64,000 nt of DNA from Mesostigma viride. Its lineage: Eukaryota; Streptophyta; Mesostigmatophyceae; Mesostigmatales; Mesostigmataceae. Of the stretch, positions 11,531 to 24,174 are shown one piece after another. Location: the NCBI GenBank assembly GCA_009746045.1, contig RPFO01000080.1:8160207-8224206 (forward strand), given 5' to 3'. The notes under the pieces were generated by a model. The model was not told the DNA's origin. It worked only from the letters and a program-made list of their open reading frames with translations, and made no database searches. The position numbers and the translations under genes were made by a program. Position 1 is the first letter of the stretch; every line of letters begins with the position of its first letter.

Positions 11531-13267
11531 CCCGTGTTTTTTTACAACGCGATACATCGCGTTGTAGGGTTAGAACGCGATGTATCGCGTTGTAATCTGA
11601 CACGTGGCAAACCTATTAAACATGCGATTTTGGTCTGAAACTTTCAAGATAGGTCAGAAACATCTCATAGAATTCAAGAAAAAATCCTGGTATTTTTGGT
11701 ATTTTTTTGTGACAGCTGCAAACAAATATGTACCACTGAAATCAGGCATTTTCGCGGGACGAAGGTGAAGACGACGGCGATGGCGGCAGGTAGATCTCGC
11801 CAGTTTTCGCGCGAATTTCAGTGGCTGTTGGGTGGCACGACCATGATGATGCGTTCAAAGGTTGATAATTAGGTTTCTACGAGTTTGTTGAGGTACTGGG
11901 GCAAAGGAAACGTAGTTTTTTCCAGTTTCTCACCCAACTTTCATGCGGAAACCCTGGAAACCGGCATACATATTATTACGTCAAGACTCGGGTCTGCTGC
12001 GGCACCATGCTTGGTATTTCCATGGTGTTTCGACTTCTTAACACATGTTTATTCATTCCGAACGTCCGGACTCTCGGCTAAACCGAGAATTGTGCAGACT
12101 TTTATTGGGTAGCGCCGGGCATGATGGTGCCTGCAAATAGCGTAAGGCGTGACCGTGGCTATTGCTACGGTATGCTGTATTTTCCTGGAAATGGCCTCTG
12201 CCACCGGCTCAATAGTGCTTGCAGGCGTAAGTATATCGTGTTTCTACCTAGTTTCTGCCAGTTTTCCACTTATTTCTACCGACCTCTGCCCAGCCTCTCT
12301 AAGACCGCCATCCTACTCGACGTTGCTTGCATGTCAGCCATAGCAGGTTGCAGTTGTGCAGTATTTAGGTGCTGTATACGTCGTCAAGCCGTGCATATAT
12401 CGTGAGGATTGGATGTTGATGGTTTATACTGCGTTGATTGTGCAAGAAGACCAGCTAGGTGCCCATAATCATGGTGTATAATCATGTGTTGTTAGCATCT
12501 TGCCACCATTTGCTAGCATGCATTCCAGCGTCATCTTTGCCTGCATGTAAGCTCATGGATCACTCAACCTATCCAAGCCTTGCATTACACGTGCCTCTTT
12601 CTTTCAGTATTGCACGCGTTATGGAATGAAAACCCAGCACCTCCGTTCCCACGAGGCATGTGCTCAACACGTTGTGAGAGTGGATGATGCTTTGGCTATG
12701 GCTGCCTGATTCAGTCATATTAGGTCATCCAGTCATGATGTTTGATGCATGTTTGATGCTGTATAACTTATACAACACCTATTTTCAACGTTTTGACCCT
12801 CCAAGCTCACTATGGCCCCGTTTATGGGGCTCATGTCGTTGCGTCATGTTGTGAAGGGCTCTCATTTTTCCCACTGCGTTGTACTGCGTTGTAATTGTGA
12901 TGCTAATGAAAAATAGCTCCAGTGGCCCAATGGGCCTGAGTTTTGTTTCACAGAGCCTGCATATGTTGCCCATAGCTCGTGCAAGAAGCCAGATTTTTTC
13001 ATGAACCATTTGTGAATAAGCACATGACTTTGTGACCTAGGGTCAAGAAAATCGCGGTCATGGTCAGACCCCCTGTATTCAATACCAGTGTATCTCTCTA
13101 ATGATATTAGCATTTTGTAGGTCTGAGTATCTCAAAAAATCCTTTGATTTTATGGGCTTTCAGGAAAGTATATACATGACCATGAAAAAAAATTTTCCTT
13201 GGTGCTATACGCGTTCTAAAAAAAGCTTACAACGCGATATATCGCGTTTCTAATTAAAAAACACGGG
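11531..13267 (+). mobile_element. piggyBac-type non-autonomous element, copy B
   Basis: Same element as at 6820-8556, with a few percent or less of differences, bounded by CCCGTG and CACGGG. TTAA (11527-11530) flanks the left end. At the right end the sequence reads GGGTATTATTAAATT instead of the expected GGGTTAATTAATTAA of the intact unit 2 copy, probably base-calling error near the N run. Relative to the arm sequence it is inserted in the orientation opposite to copy A and at a different site. Confidence 0.8.
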
Positions 13268-13297
13268 TATTATTAAATTTAAATGTCCGTGAGAGGG

Positions 13298-13421
13298 NNN
13301 NNNNNNNNNNNNNNNNNNNNNNNNNNNNNNNNNNNNNNNNNNNNNNNNNNNNNNNNNNNNNNNNNNNNNNNNNNNNNNNNNNNNNNNNNNNNNNNNNNNN
13401 NNNNNNNNNNNNNNNNNNNNN
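13298..13421. other. Assembly gap (124 N)
   Basis: A run of 124 Ns lies exactly at the junction of the two 12.6-kb direct repeats. The sequence just left of it (about 13020-13297) carries several indels relative to 25660-25940, as expected for a poorly polished contig end. Confidence 0.99.
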
Positions 13422-13689
13422 TTGCGTGAAGTAGAGATTGAGAAGGATCAGGGATTGGTACATTATATCGCCGCGCTGTAGAAACTATTTCGCTAAGAAA
13501 CAAACCAACCTACCGTCCTCATGTACGGTAACAACTGCTTCTGTTGCACCCAAGGCTTTGATCAATTAGAATGAAGGGCAAGCAACACAAAGATGCTCAT
13601 TCTCACAAGATGCGGAAAAGCTGCCAGCGTACATGTGACACATATCCCTGCCGCGCTGAAACAGGCTTGTATGGAGACATCACCACCAC

Positions 13690-13908
13690 ACTGTAGGGAT
13701 ACAGTAGAGGGGCACACTATAGGGATACAGTATAGGGGGCACACTATAGGGATACAGTATAGGGGGCACACTAAAGGGATACAGGACAGGGGTCACACTA
13801 TAGGGATACATGATAGGGGGCACACTATAGGGATACAGGATAGGGGGCGCACTACAGGGATACAGTGTAGGGGCACACTATAGGGATACAGGATAGGGGG
13901 CACACGAC
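13690..13908. repeat. 27-bp minisatellite, copy 2
   Basis: Counterpart of 1046-1260, differing by loss of single G residues in two of the G runs. Confidence 0.85.
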
Positions 13909-14008
13909 AGTATAGACTGTCTAGGGTGCAGCCACATCCAATCCTGGTAACAGGAACCATCGCGGTAGAAAGAGCCCAATCGTGTGAGAAACTAACGTGA
14001 AAGCTCAC

Positions 14009-16039
14009 TTCCAGCGTACTTGCCTCATTCGGAGCACTTCCAGGCCCGTCCGAGGCACCCCCGTTTCTGTGACTGCTGCCACACGCAGCCACCCCACCCG
14101 TGCCCTGCCTCTCCATCGGGGTCGGCCTGGCATCTTCCGCAACACAGGTGTCGTTGCTGGCATCCCCGCCCGCCCTGGGTGCACCCCCACCAGCACCTCC
14201 GTTGTTGTCAGGGTGCATGGACCCTTCGAACGCCTGGGACTCTCGTAGTTGTTTCGATAATTCGGATTGACATGTGCAATGCCATATGGATGCATCAGTA
14301 CAGGGAATGTATATGGTTCATGGGACCAAGCATGCTTGCAAAAACACATAAACGGGTGCGCACAAGGGAATTCTCAGAAACATCTATATGCCAGAACATC
14401 TAAGGTACGTGTATGGCCCCAACTCGGGAGAGACAGCAGGGCGTAGAAGAAATCCAGGTCATCAGCCGCCTCTCGTTAAAAATAATGTAGTAGTAAATCT
14501 CATTTCTATGTCACAGTAGTTCTCATTCTAAGGCAGTCCATGGTGTCCATGGGGGTGCATGCCCAGCAGTCCTGGGTCACCCACGAGCCAGAGATCCTAT
14601 CTCAGGAGACGAACGCCAGAATGATCCTATCACAACGTCAGGTCTCTTGGCCCATTCTTCCACCCTTGGCCCGTTCTTTTACACGCGGCCCGTTCTTTTA
14701 CTCTTGGCCCGTTCTTTCACTCTTGGCCTGTATTGGCTAACAACACACACAGATCAATAGATGGAATAGATTCTGTGACCACAAGTAAACGGCAAGCATG
14801 CTATCGGCAGGTAGTGTAGCCTTGGTGACCTGATGTGGTTTATTCAGTCAGGTGTCATCAGGAAGCAACTACTGTTGGTGGGGGGGCAGTGGGGAGGGGC
14901 GGGGAAGGAAGACCCTGTGCACGGCTGTGCAGGGCTCACCGACAACATGCAGTGGATGAAATAGGCGTTGCTCGCAATGCACTGGCGGATGTGGGCGTAC
15001 TTGACCGGCAGCTCCGGCACCAAGGCCTGAGGGTCCCAAACGTTTTGGTAAAACACACAATGTTTAAGAGGATAAGCAGAATGTTTGGAGGAAAGCTATG
15101 TTAAGAGAAAAGCACAGAGTTTGGGGAAAAGCACAAAATTTGGAGGGAAGCCAACGGGGGTAGAATTTCATGACAAGTGGGTATGGCCAAAGGGGTTTGC
15201 AACCATGAGACAGCAGGTGGGGTATATTGTGGGGATGGGTGGGAGCCTGGGGGTGCAGTGCGGGTAATGAAAGGGGACCGGGGTCTTCTCACACGACTCT
15301 TCTTATACAATGACGTCGTTACATCTTATATCTTACATCACTCCATCTCATACCTTATATCATTACCCCTCATATCTAATGTCGTCAACGCCAATATCTG
15401 ACATCGTTACCACTCATACATTATTTTGCTACCTCGTTATATCTAATGTCGTTACCTGTTATATCAAATGTCGTTACATGTTATATCTAATGTCGTTACC
15501 TGTTACTCGTCATGTGCGGCTTGCAGGTGCACAAGCAGCAAGCCATCCACATCTCTTGGTAGAAACTTCCCGCCTAGTACTGGTGTGACATGACAACATG
15601 CCCATCCTCCCCACGTGACATGAACAAAACAAGGACACCAGGCCATCCCGTAAGGCGGCACTTGTATTCAACTCCTGACGTAGCTAGCTAAAATGAGGCA
15701 TGAAGAAGTCCCATTTTTAATAAGCTAACACCTTGCTGTCAAAGCAAGTCACTGTTGGGGACGTTTTAATATCCTAGGCATTATGACCCGTCTGCATAAA
15801 CCATAGGACTCCCAAAATGTGATGCACGACTAGCTCGCGTACCCTTTTGTCGTGCCTACCTTGTCAGCATCTGGCAGCCTGCTATAGTGTGCTTCCCATC
15901 TCGTAACGGCCTCATGCGCGTCCGAGGCATAAGCTCGGTACGCTCTCACTACTTTGGCCAGCGCCCTTGCTTCTGCCTTTTCATCGATCTCTCTGGGACC
16001 CTCCCAGCCACCCACTTCGTCATTGTTGCCGGTAGCCAT
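14009..16039 (-). CDS. Carnosine N-methyltransferase-like protein, exons 1-3 (incomplete), copy 2
   Basis: Exons at 16039-15860, 15026-14940 and 14233-14009 on the minus strand, identical in frame and splice sites to copy 1. Downstream exons would fall to the left, where the N run and then the end of unit 1 lie. If the assembly is literal, this copy is cut from its catalytic part by the duplication junction. If the units are redundant, the two annotated copies are one gene. The helical N-terminal segment is the only conserved part visible; the methyltransferase motifs are absent from both copies. Confidence 0.65.
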
Positions 16040-18325
16040 CGCCACGCAAACTGTGCCTGGCTTTGGAGTGCTTTGGTTAAAAAGGAACAAAAGGTTTGCC
16101 CACGGTTCCTTAAATGCACATAACGTTTCTTTTATAGATTGAGCCTCAGTTTCCTCAGTAACGCGTCACAATTAAGATTTTCTTTTTCTATAAAGCTCTG
16201 GCTTCGGGAGCTTGCGAAATTGCAAGAAGACGTGGGCAAATATAACCTGACGTCGTTGTACAGGATGCACGGTATCACAGCAAGGTCTTGTGTCGAAGAC
16301 GTGGTAACAGCGTTCATTGTCCAACATTGTTTTGTCTGTGGTTTTGCCACTATCTATGAGGTACCTACTAGCGTCTTCCACACGTTCCGTCGCGCCATCT
16401 AGACATGACCAGTTTACAGCTACTTCTCGGGCTAAACCTACTAAAAAATAGGCTATAGGCTATAGGCTACTGGCGAGTGGCGAGTGGCGGAGCCTATTTT
16501 TATTCCTATTCCTTATATAATTGCATTTTAGTATGGAATCCATATTCATCAATAGCGGGTATCGACTATCGAGTGGCTATAAGGAGAAAAGAGTTATGCA
16601 TATAGCTTTCATAGAGTCTACCCTACTAGATAGAGGATTTATCGGGTGGAGGCCGCGGAGCGCATTGTAATATAATCTCTGTATATAATCTCTCCCTCTA
16701 TTATGTAAGCTTACGCCCTGCTCAATGCTCACGCACAAGCTCACGTATGCAGGCCCAGTTTCCCACGCATAGACGCGTCACGCGCGCATCTTTTTGCGTA
16801 AATTCGATCAATAACTCAATTACTTGCTAGTTGCTACGGTAGCAGAGGACTGCAACGCAAATACTATGAGTTTTTGTAAACATCAGACACTGATTTCTTC
16901 AGACGATGCACAAGGCTGGGCGCGGCGCAGCGTGCGCAAGGCTGGCGTGCGCAAGGCTGGGGAGTGCGCGAGGCTGGGAGTGCGCAAGGCTGGGAGTGCA
17001 TCGTGGCTGGGCGCGGCGCGGCAGCGTGCGCAAGGCTGGCGCGTAAAACTGCAAACGACGTAAATCGTATCGGCTGCCTTTGGACTTAGCCGAATTTCGT
17101 CGTCGATGCGAGTGGTGATGGCCGTTTAGATCTTAGTTTTTAACCCGACGGGTTTCCTTATGATGCGTTCAAAATGGCAGCTGATGGCATGATTACTTAA
17201 CATGTGGCGCGCGCAAAGAGCCTGTAGTCGTGCAGTTTACCCTCAATAATCAATCAATCTGAGTCTCGAGTCCACGTTGGAGTCCACTGACCCCCCCGAC
17301 TAGAATTTCCGACCCCCAATGTTGCACGCAAGCTATGCCTGCCATGCTTTTTCTATTTCCTAACACCCACAGTTGGGGGATCATAGTCATTGACAATTTC
17401 TCCCCGTTGCTTTTTATGCTGCATATCCAACTATATCTGAGTAAGAGGGGTCGAGCGGATGACGCCGACATGGTTTGCATATACCTTCATAGTGGCTTCA
17501 AATCGTCATATTCTTGAAGCGCGGTCAGTTCAGCCCACAGAACCTTACGTACGTCTTACCAAGGTACATGCACGGTGGGGACGCGGTCGGCCGGTCGGGG
17601 TTTGCCTGCTTTCTTTACCCAACCAGGGACATGTTCGTGATTTTCTTGCAGCGCTGGAAGATCAGTCCCGGGAAGAACCGCCTGCGACCCCTGGACCGTT
17701 CCGTTCCAACGATACCTGTGACTCTTCAGCATCAACGGTACGAATAGCACGAACCCGCCCACGTGCTTGGCCGCCATACCCGTTCCTAGTCATGCCATGC
17801 TCCTTCCTAGTCATGCCATGGTCGTTCCGAGTCATGCCATGGTCGTTCCTAGTCATGTCACTCCCGTTCCTAGTCATGCCATTAATTAATTAATTAATTA
17901 AAATGATAGCTCCGTTGGGAGCATATGTAACACATAGCCCTGAGAAAAGGGCATCTATGGGTTTGTAATACAATCAGGGCTACAACCTGCAGGTGGAGGA
18001 TGTACAACTGTCACCTGCTCTGGGTGCACAAGGTGCACCTGCACCGCCATGATGGTTCATGCCTCCTTAACAAGCACAGGCACCCAGGGGGGGCTTGAGG
18101 AGAGGGCCTAGAAGGCCTGCATGACATATGGGGTGGAGGGTATGTGGCTAGGCTATAGCTGGTGTACACATGGCATCTCAGCAGAGAGTAACTCCCTGCA
18201 TAGGCATCGCATGGCTAAATTCTTAATGCATCATCCATGGGAGGTCCCATTGTAGGCTGGGCGCGGCTAAATACTGAAAGCATCATCCATGGGGGCCATT
18301 ATGGGCGCACATGCGCGTGGGCCAC

Positions 18326-19141
18326 GTCATGCCATACCCGTTCCTAGTCATGCCATGGCCGTTCCTAGTCATGCCATGGTCGTTCCGAGTCATGCCATAC
18401 CCGTTCCTAGTCATGCCATGCCCGTTCCTAGTCATGCCATACTCGTTACTAGTCATGCCATGCCCGTTCCTAGTCATGCCATACCCGTTCCTAGTCATGC
18501 CATACCCGTTCCTAGTCATGCCATACCCGTTCCTAGTCATGCCATGCCCGTTCCTAGTCATGCCATGGCCGTTCCTAGTCATGCCATGCCCGTTCCTAGT
18601 CATGCCACACCCGTTCCTAGTCATGCCATGCCCGTTCCTAGTCATGCCATACCCGTTCCTAGTCATGCCATACCCGTTCCTAGTCATGCCATACCCGTTC
18701 CTAGTCATGCTGTACACGCTCCTAGTCATGCCACACCCGTTCCTAGTCATGCCATACCCGTTCCTAGTCATGCCATGGTCGTTCCGAGTCATGCCATACC
18801 CGTTCCGAGTCATGACATACTCATTCCTAGTCATGCCATACCCGTTCCTAGTCATGCTGTACCCGTTCCTAGTCATGCCATGGTCGTTCCGAGTCATGCC
18901 ATACCCGTTCCGAGTCATGACATACTCATTCCTAGTCATGCCATACCCGTTCCTAGTCATGTTGTACACGTTCCTAGTCATGCCACACCCGTTCCTAGTC
19001 ATGCCATGCCCGTTCCTAGTCATGCCATGCTCTTTCCTAGTCATGCCATACCTGTTCCTACTTCCTAGTCATGCCATACCCGTTCCTAGTCATGCTGTAC
19101 ACGTTCCTAGTCATGCCATGCCCGTTCCTACTCATGTCATG
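18326..19141. repeat. 21-bp minisatellite, copy 2
   Basis: Unit-for-unit copy of 5681-6496; no unit gained or lost, as the open frames have identical lengths (253, 259 and 291 codons). Confidence 0.9.
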
Positions 19142-19464
19142 GTTTTTACCTGTATGTCCTCTGCCCTTGGTGCCAGCGTTCTGTGAGCACCTCAATGTAT
19201 GGTCTGTCGTGAGAACAATAATGGCAGTCTAGCCAACGTCGATACGTTCGAGTTGGGCTCATAGTTAGTTGGTTGTTGTCGACCCACACAATAGCTGTTG
19301 CTTGTGTTAATTGGGAAATGTGTTTTATTGCAGCTGAACATGTATCAAGCTTCATTGCAATCTAGCTGTCGCGAACGATTCCTCTAAATCATCTTTAGTG
19401 GTGATAGGTACCATTCGAGTGCCAACGGTGGAGACGTACAGGTTCTCACATAGAGGTGGGTTAA

Positions 19465-21200
19465 CCCGTGTTTTTTTACAACGCGATACATCGCGTTGTA
19501 GGGTTAGAACGCGATGTATCGCGTTGTAATCTGACACGTGGCAAACCTATTAAACATGCGATTTTTGGTCTGAAACTTTCAAGATAGGTAAGAAACATCT
19601 CATAGAATTCAAGAAAAAATCCTGGTATTTTTGGTATTTTTTTTGTGACAGCTGCAAACAAATATGTACCACTGAAATCAGGCATTTTCGCGGGACGAAG
19701 GTGAAGACGACGGCGATGGCGGCAGGTAGATCTCGCCAGTTTTCGCGCGAATTTCAGTGGCTGTTGGGTAGCACGACCATGATGATGCGTTCAAAGGTTG
19801 ATAATTAGGTTTCTACGAGTTTGTTGAGGTACTGGGGCAAAGGAAACGTAGTTTTTTCCAGTTTCTCACCCAACTTTCATGCGGAAACCCTGGAAACCGG
19901 CATACATATTATTACGTCAAGACTCGGGTCTGCTGCGGCACCATGCTTGGTATTTCCATGGTGTTTCGACTTCTTAACACATGTTTATTCATTCCGAACG
20001 CCCGGACTCTCGGCTAAACCGAGATTTGTGCAGACTTTTATTGGGTAGCTCCGGGCATGATGGTGCCTGCAAATAGCGTAAGGCGTGACCGTGGCTATTG
20101 CTACGGTATGCTGTATTTTCCTGGAAATGGCCTCTGCCACCGGCTCAATAGTGCTTGCAGGCGTAAGTATATCGTGTTTCTACCTAGTTTCTGCCAGTTT
20201 TCCACTTATTTCTACCGACCTCTGCCCAGCCTCTCTAAGACCGCCATCCTACTCGACGTTGCTTGCATGTCAGCCATAGCAGGTTGCAGTTGTGCAGTAT
20301 TTAGGTGCTGTATACGTCGTCAAGCCGTGCATATATCGTGAGGATTGGATGTTGATGGTTTATACTGCGTTGATTGTGCAAGAAGATCAGCTGGGTGCCC
20401 ATAATCATGGTGTATAATCATGTGTTGTTAGCATCTTGCCACCATTTGCTAGCATGCATTCCAGCGTCATCTTTGCCTGCATGTAAGCTCATGGATCACT
20501 CAACCTATCCAAGCCTTGCATTACACGTGCCTCTTTCTTTCAGTATTGCACGCGTTATGGAATGAAAACCCAGCACCTCCGTTCCCACGAGGCATGTGCT
20601 CAACACGTTGTGAGAGTGGATGATGCTTTGGCTATGGCTGCCTGATTCAGTCATATTAGGTCATCCAGTCATGATGTTTGATGAATGTTTGATGCTGTAT
20701 AACTTATACAGCGCCTATGTTCAACGTTTTGACCCTCCAAGCTCACTATGGCCCCGTTTATGGGGCTCGGGTCGTTGCGTAATGTTGTCAAGGGCTCTCA
20801 TGTTTCCCACTGCGTTTTACTGCGTTGTAATTGTGATGCTAATGAAAAATAGCTCCAGTGGCCCAATGGGCCTGAGTTTTGTTTCACAGAGCCTGCATAT
20901 GTTGCCCATAGCTCGTGCAAGAAGCCAGATTTTTTTCATGAACCATTTGTGAATAAGCACATGACTTGTGACCTAGGGTCAAGAAATCGCGGTCATGGTC
21001 AGACCCCCCTGTATTCAAACCAGTGTTTCTCTCTAATGAATAAGCATTTTGTAGGTCTGAGTAGCTCAAAAAATCCTTTGATTTATGGGCTTTCAGGAAA
21101 GTATATACATGACCATGAAAAAAAATTTTCCTTAGGTGCTATACGCGTTCTAAAAAAGCTTACAACGCGATATATCGCGTTCTAATTAAAAAAACACGGG
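19465..21200 (+). mobile_element. piggyBac-type non-autonomous element, copy C
   Basis: Unit 2 counterpart of copy A, flanked by TTAA at 19461-19464 and 21201-21204, 1736 bp (one A fewer in a run near 21155). The empty site in the opposite arm is 26100-26103. Confidence 0.85.
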
Positions 21201-21541
21201 TTAACTCGTAACAGTGCTATCAATTGCGTGCGATAAGAACGTGACTGCACCACGTGAACAAGAGACAATTATCAATATTATAATTAACAAACATCACGTG
21301 AGCATTATTAAGTTTACATCATTTGCAGGTTGTTGCTTAGCACGCTTATAGACCATGTACCCCCTCTCACGGACATTTAATTAATTAATTAATACCACGT
21401 GACTGCGTGAGCAGTATCCTCATGAAGGGAATGGATGACATGCGAAAGAAACTATCTAAGCACGGGTAGCAGGATTGTGGGCCCCGCGGCCGGTGGCACT
21501 GTGCCGACCGTAGCGGGTTACCCGAGGTGCCCCTACCGGAC

Positions 21542-21784
21542 ATTAATTAATTAATTAATAGACACGTGACTGCGTCACGTGAGCATAAGTCCTCAGTGGG
21601 AGGGGAACATGGGATGGAATGGATGGTATAAGCTATCTAGGTCCTAGTTACAGGGGTGTGGGCACCGCGGCCCGAATCGCTATGAATGCCATACTTGGTC
21701 ACACGCGGAGCCCCCACAGACTTGGGGGTGGTCTCCTTCATCACTACTTGCCATCTATCCTTGCGCACCATCTGCCTTAATATT
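21542..21784 (-). mobile_element. LINE 3' end fragment in left arm, unit 2
   Basis: Copy of 8898-9140: end of a LINE ORF on the minus strand, short untranslated region and (TTAA)n at its 3' end. Confidence 0.65.
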
Positions 21785-23784
21785 ACAGACTACCGGACAT
21801 GTGTTACGTGATCTCCCAACGGAGTAACGCTTCAATTCAATGCAACTAATACGTTAGACAGTATAATATTATCGTGACATGCATCACGTGAGCATAATGA
21901 ATGCAATATCAAAGCGACTACCGGCGCAGGCCAGAAATCTGGAGAATATGTCAATATCAACAAGTACTAGGAGCATAGAGTGTACGCATTATGACTGTCC
22001 TGGTTAGCCTTGTACTCAGACCCTACGTGGATCATGCCACGACAAATGAGGGTCGTACACACAACTCTTGGTTTAGCTCCGAGACCATGCAGTCATTGGC
22101 AAACTTTGGAATTACCTCTTTCTCGATACTGTGCCAAAATTCCAAAACAAAAGAGGTGGTATGGACACCTGTAAAGAGCCGGTATGGACACCCACAGCTC
22201 TGCACACATCTTGATTATCCAAGCAATTAGTGTACAAGTGTTTCGCCTCCGTGGCTTACCATTATGCATCATCAGCACAACAAGTTTTAACAGTGATTGC
22301 AAACCACGGTTTTTTATGTGTCATGCAAGGTCTACCAAAAGGCGGTGTCGTTCTCCATCGTCCAGCTGAGGAGAAGGCCACAACGCATATTCTTCACCTT
22401 CATTTGCCACTGAAGCTGGGCAAAATGGTACAGTCGCATCTTCTCCAGGGGATGCGCGTCCTTCCACACAATAGTGCATTGCCTGTGAAGCGACAACAAG
22501 TCAACAGAGCGACAACAAGAACATGTACAGAAAAGTTACACCTATGTCTGGCGTAATTCATCGATGCACAACAAAAAGCCCCTTGGGCACACGACATAGA
22601 AAGCGAGTTAGCCAACTGAAACTAAGTGTGTGATAAATATCTTGTCAACTTTGTATAATATATAGATAAATACTTATACTTCTTGAACGTAGCGGTGTAT
22701 GTAGCTTCTAAAAGGGAGGGAGGGGGGGTGGGAGGGGGTGAGGGAGGGGGAATGTCAAGCAAACCTGAGGTACTTGGAACTGCAAGGTTACTTGCGAAAT
22801 TCGGCCGAACGAGGCGAAGCAGGCAGCATGTTGGGCAAGGCGGCAAGGCCTTGTGTAGCAAGCGGCGGGTGAAGTGAGTAATGGGCTGCTGGCAACCGGT
22901 GTTGCGGCGGTAAACAGGAGGCATAGCTTGGATGGCGGGAATGGGCATTGAGAATATGCTCTAGTTGGTTGGGGCAACAAGCATGACTTGGTATGGCCTA
23001 TTGACCAAATGTGATACTATTCCCCCTGATGAGGGCGGCGAACACGTGCTACCCGGGCCATGTTGGGGGGGCTAAGCCAACAGGCAAAACTAGTTGGCGA
23101 GAAAATCAGATATTGTAATGAACCTTTGATTGTTTCATGAAAAGGTTGAGGAAGGTTTAAGGTTTAGATGCATTTCGGGTGACACATGCATTTGGGCCTA
23201 AAAATGCAATGGTGACACCGCCTTTTGGTAGACCTTGCATGACACATAAAAAACCGTGGTTTGCAATCACTGTTAAAACTTGTTGTGCTGATGATGCATA
23301 ATGGTAAGCCACGGAGGCGAAACACTTGTACACTAATTGCTTGGATAATCAAGATGTGTGCAGAGCTGTGGGTGTCCATACCGGCTCTTTACAGGTGTCC
23401 ATACCACCTCTTTTGTTTTGGAATTTTGGCACAGTATCGAGAAAGAGGTAATTCCAAAGTTTGCCAATGACTGCATGGTCTCGGAGCTAAACCAAGAGTT
23501 GTGTGTACGACCCTCATTTGTCGTGGCATGATCCACGTAGGGTCTGAGTACAAGGCTAACCAGGACAGTCATAATGCGTACACTCTATGCTCCTAGTACT
23601 TGTTGATATTGACATATTCTCCAGATTTCTGGCCTGCGCCGGTAGTCGCTTTGATATTGCATTCATTATGCTCACGTGATGCATGTCACGATAATATTAT
23701 ACTGTCTAACGTATTAGTTGCATTGAATTGAAGCGTTACTCCGTTGGGAGATCACGTAACACATGTCCGGTAGTCTGTAATATT

Positions 23785-24021
23785 AAGGCAGATGGTGCGC
23801 AAGGATAGATGGCAAGTAGTGATGAAGGAGACCACCCCCAAGTCTGTGGGGGCTCCGCGTGTGACCAAGTATGGCATTCATAGCGATTCGGGCCGCGGTG
23901 CCCACACCCCTGTAACTAGGACCTAGATAGCTTATACCATCCATTCCATCCCATGTTCCCCTCCCACTGAGGACTTATGCTCACGTGACGCAGTCACGTG
24001 TCTATTAATTAATTAATTAAT
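23785..24021 (+). mobile_element. LINE 3' end fragment in right arm, unit 2
   Basis: Copy of 11141-11377, ending in (TTAA)n at 24005-24021. Confidence 0.65.
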
Positions 24022-24174
24022 GTCCGGTAGGGGCACCTCGGGTAACCCGCTACGGTCGGCACAGTGCCACCGGCCGCGGGGCCCACAATCCTGCTACCCG
24101 TGCTTAGATAGTTTCTTTCGCATGTCATCCATTCCCTTCATGAGGATACTGCTCACGCAGTCACGTGGTATTAA

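Larger units (their letters stand above)
772..13297 (+). repeat. 12.6-kb direct repeat, unit 1
   Basis: Everything from about 772 to 13297 recurs from about 13422 at an offset that drifts only from 12649 to 12644 over the unit, so the copies differ mainly by a few one-base indels, several in homopolymers. Unit 1 ends at an N run, where its last 270 bases carry extra indels relative to the matching stretch at 25650-25940. It contains the carnosine N-methyltransferase-like exons, the complete left arm of the palindrome, the spacer and part of the right arm. Confidence 0.95.
10571..13297 (-). repeat. Right arm of palindrome, unit 1, truncated by the N run
   Basis: Reverse complement of the left arm from 9704 outward. 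It is colinear to the (TTAA)n at 11527, where the second TTAA-flanked element interrupts it. Only about 30 bases of arm follow the element before the Ns. The intact equivalent is 23215-28697. Confidence 0.9.
16868..22348 (+). repeat. Left arm of large palindrome, unit 2 (complete pair)
   Basis: About 5.48 kb, mirrored by 23215-28697 (coordinate sum 45563-45565 throughout). The sum is conserved because each arm carries one 1741-bp insertion (element plus TTAA) at a different place. The outer boundary lies at the sequence GAGTTTTTGTAAACATCAG, which on the right arm continues into unrelated DNA after 28697. Confidence 0.92.
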
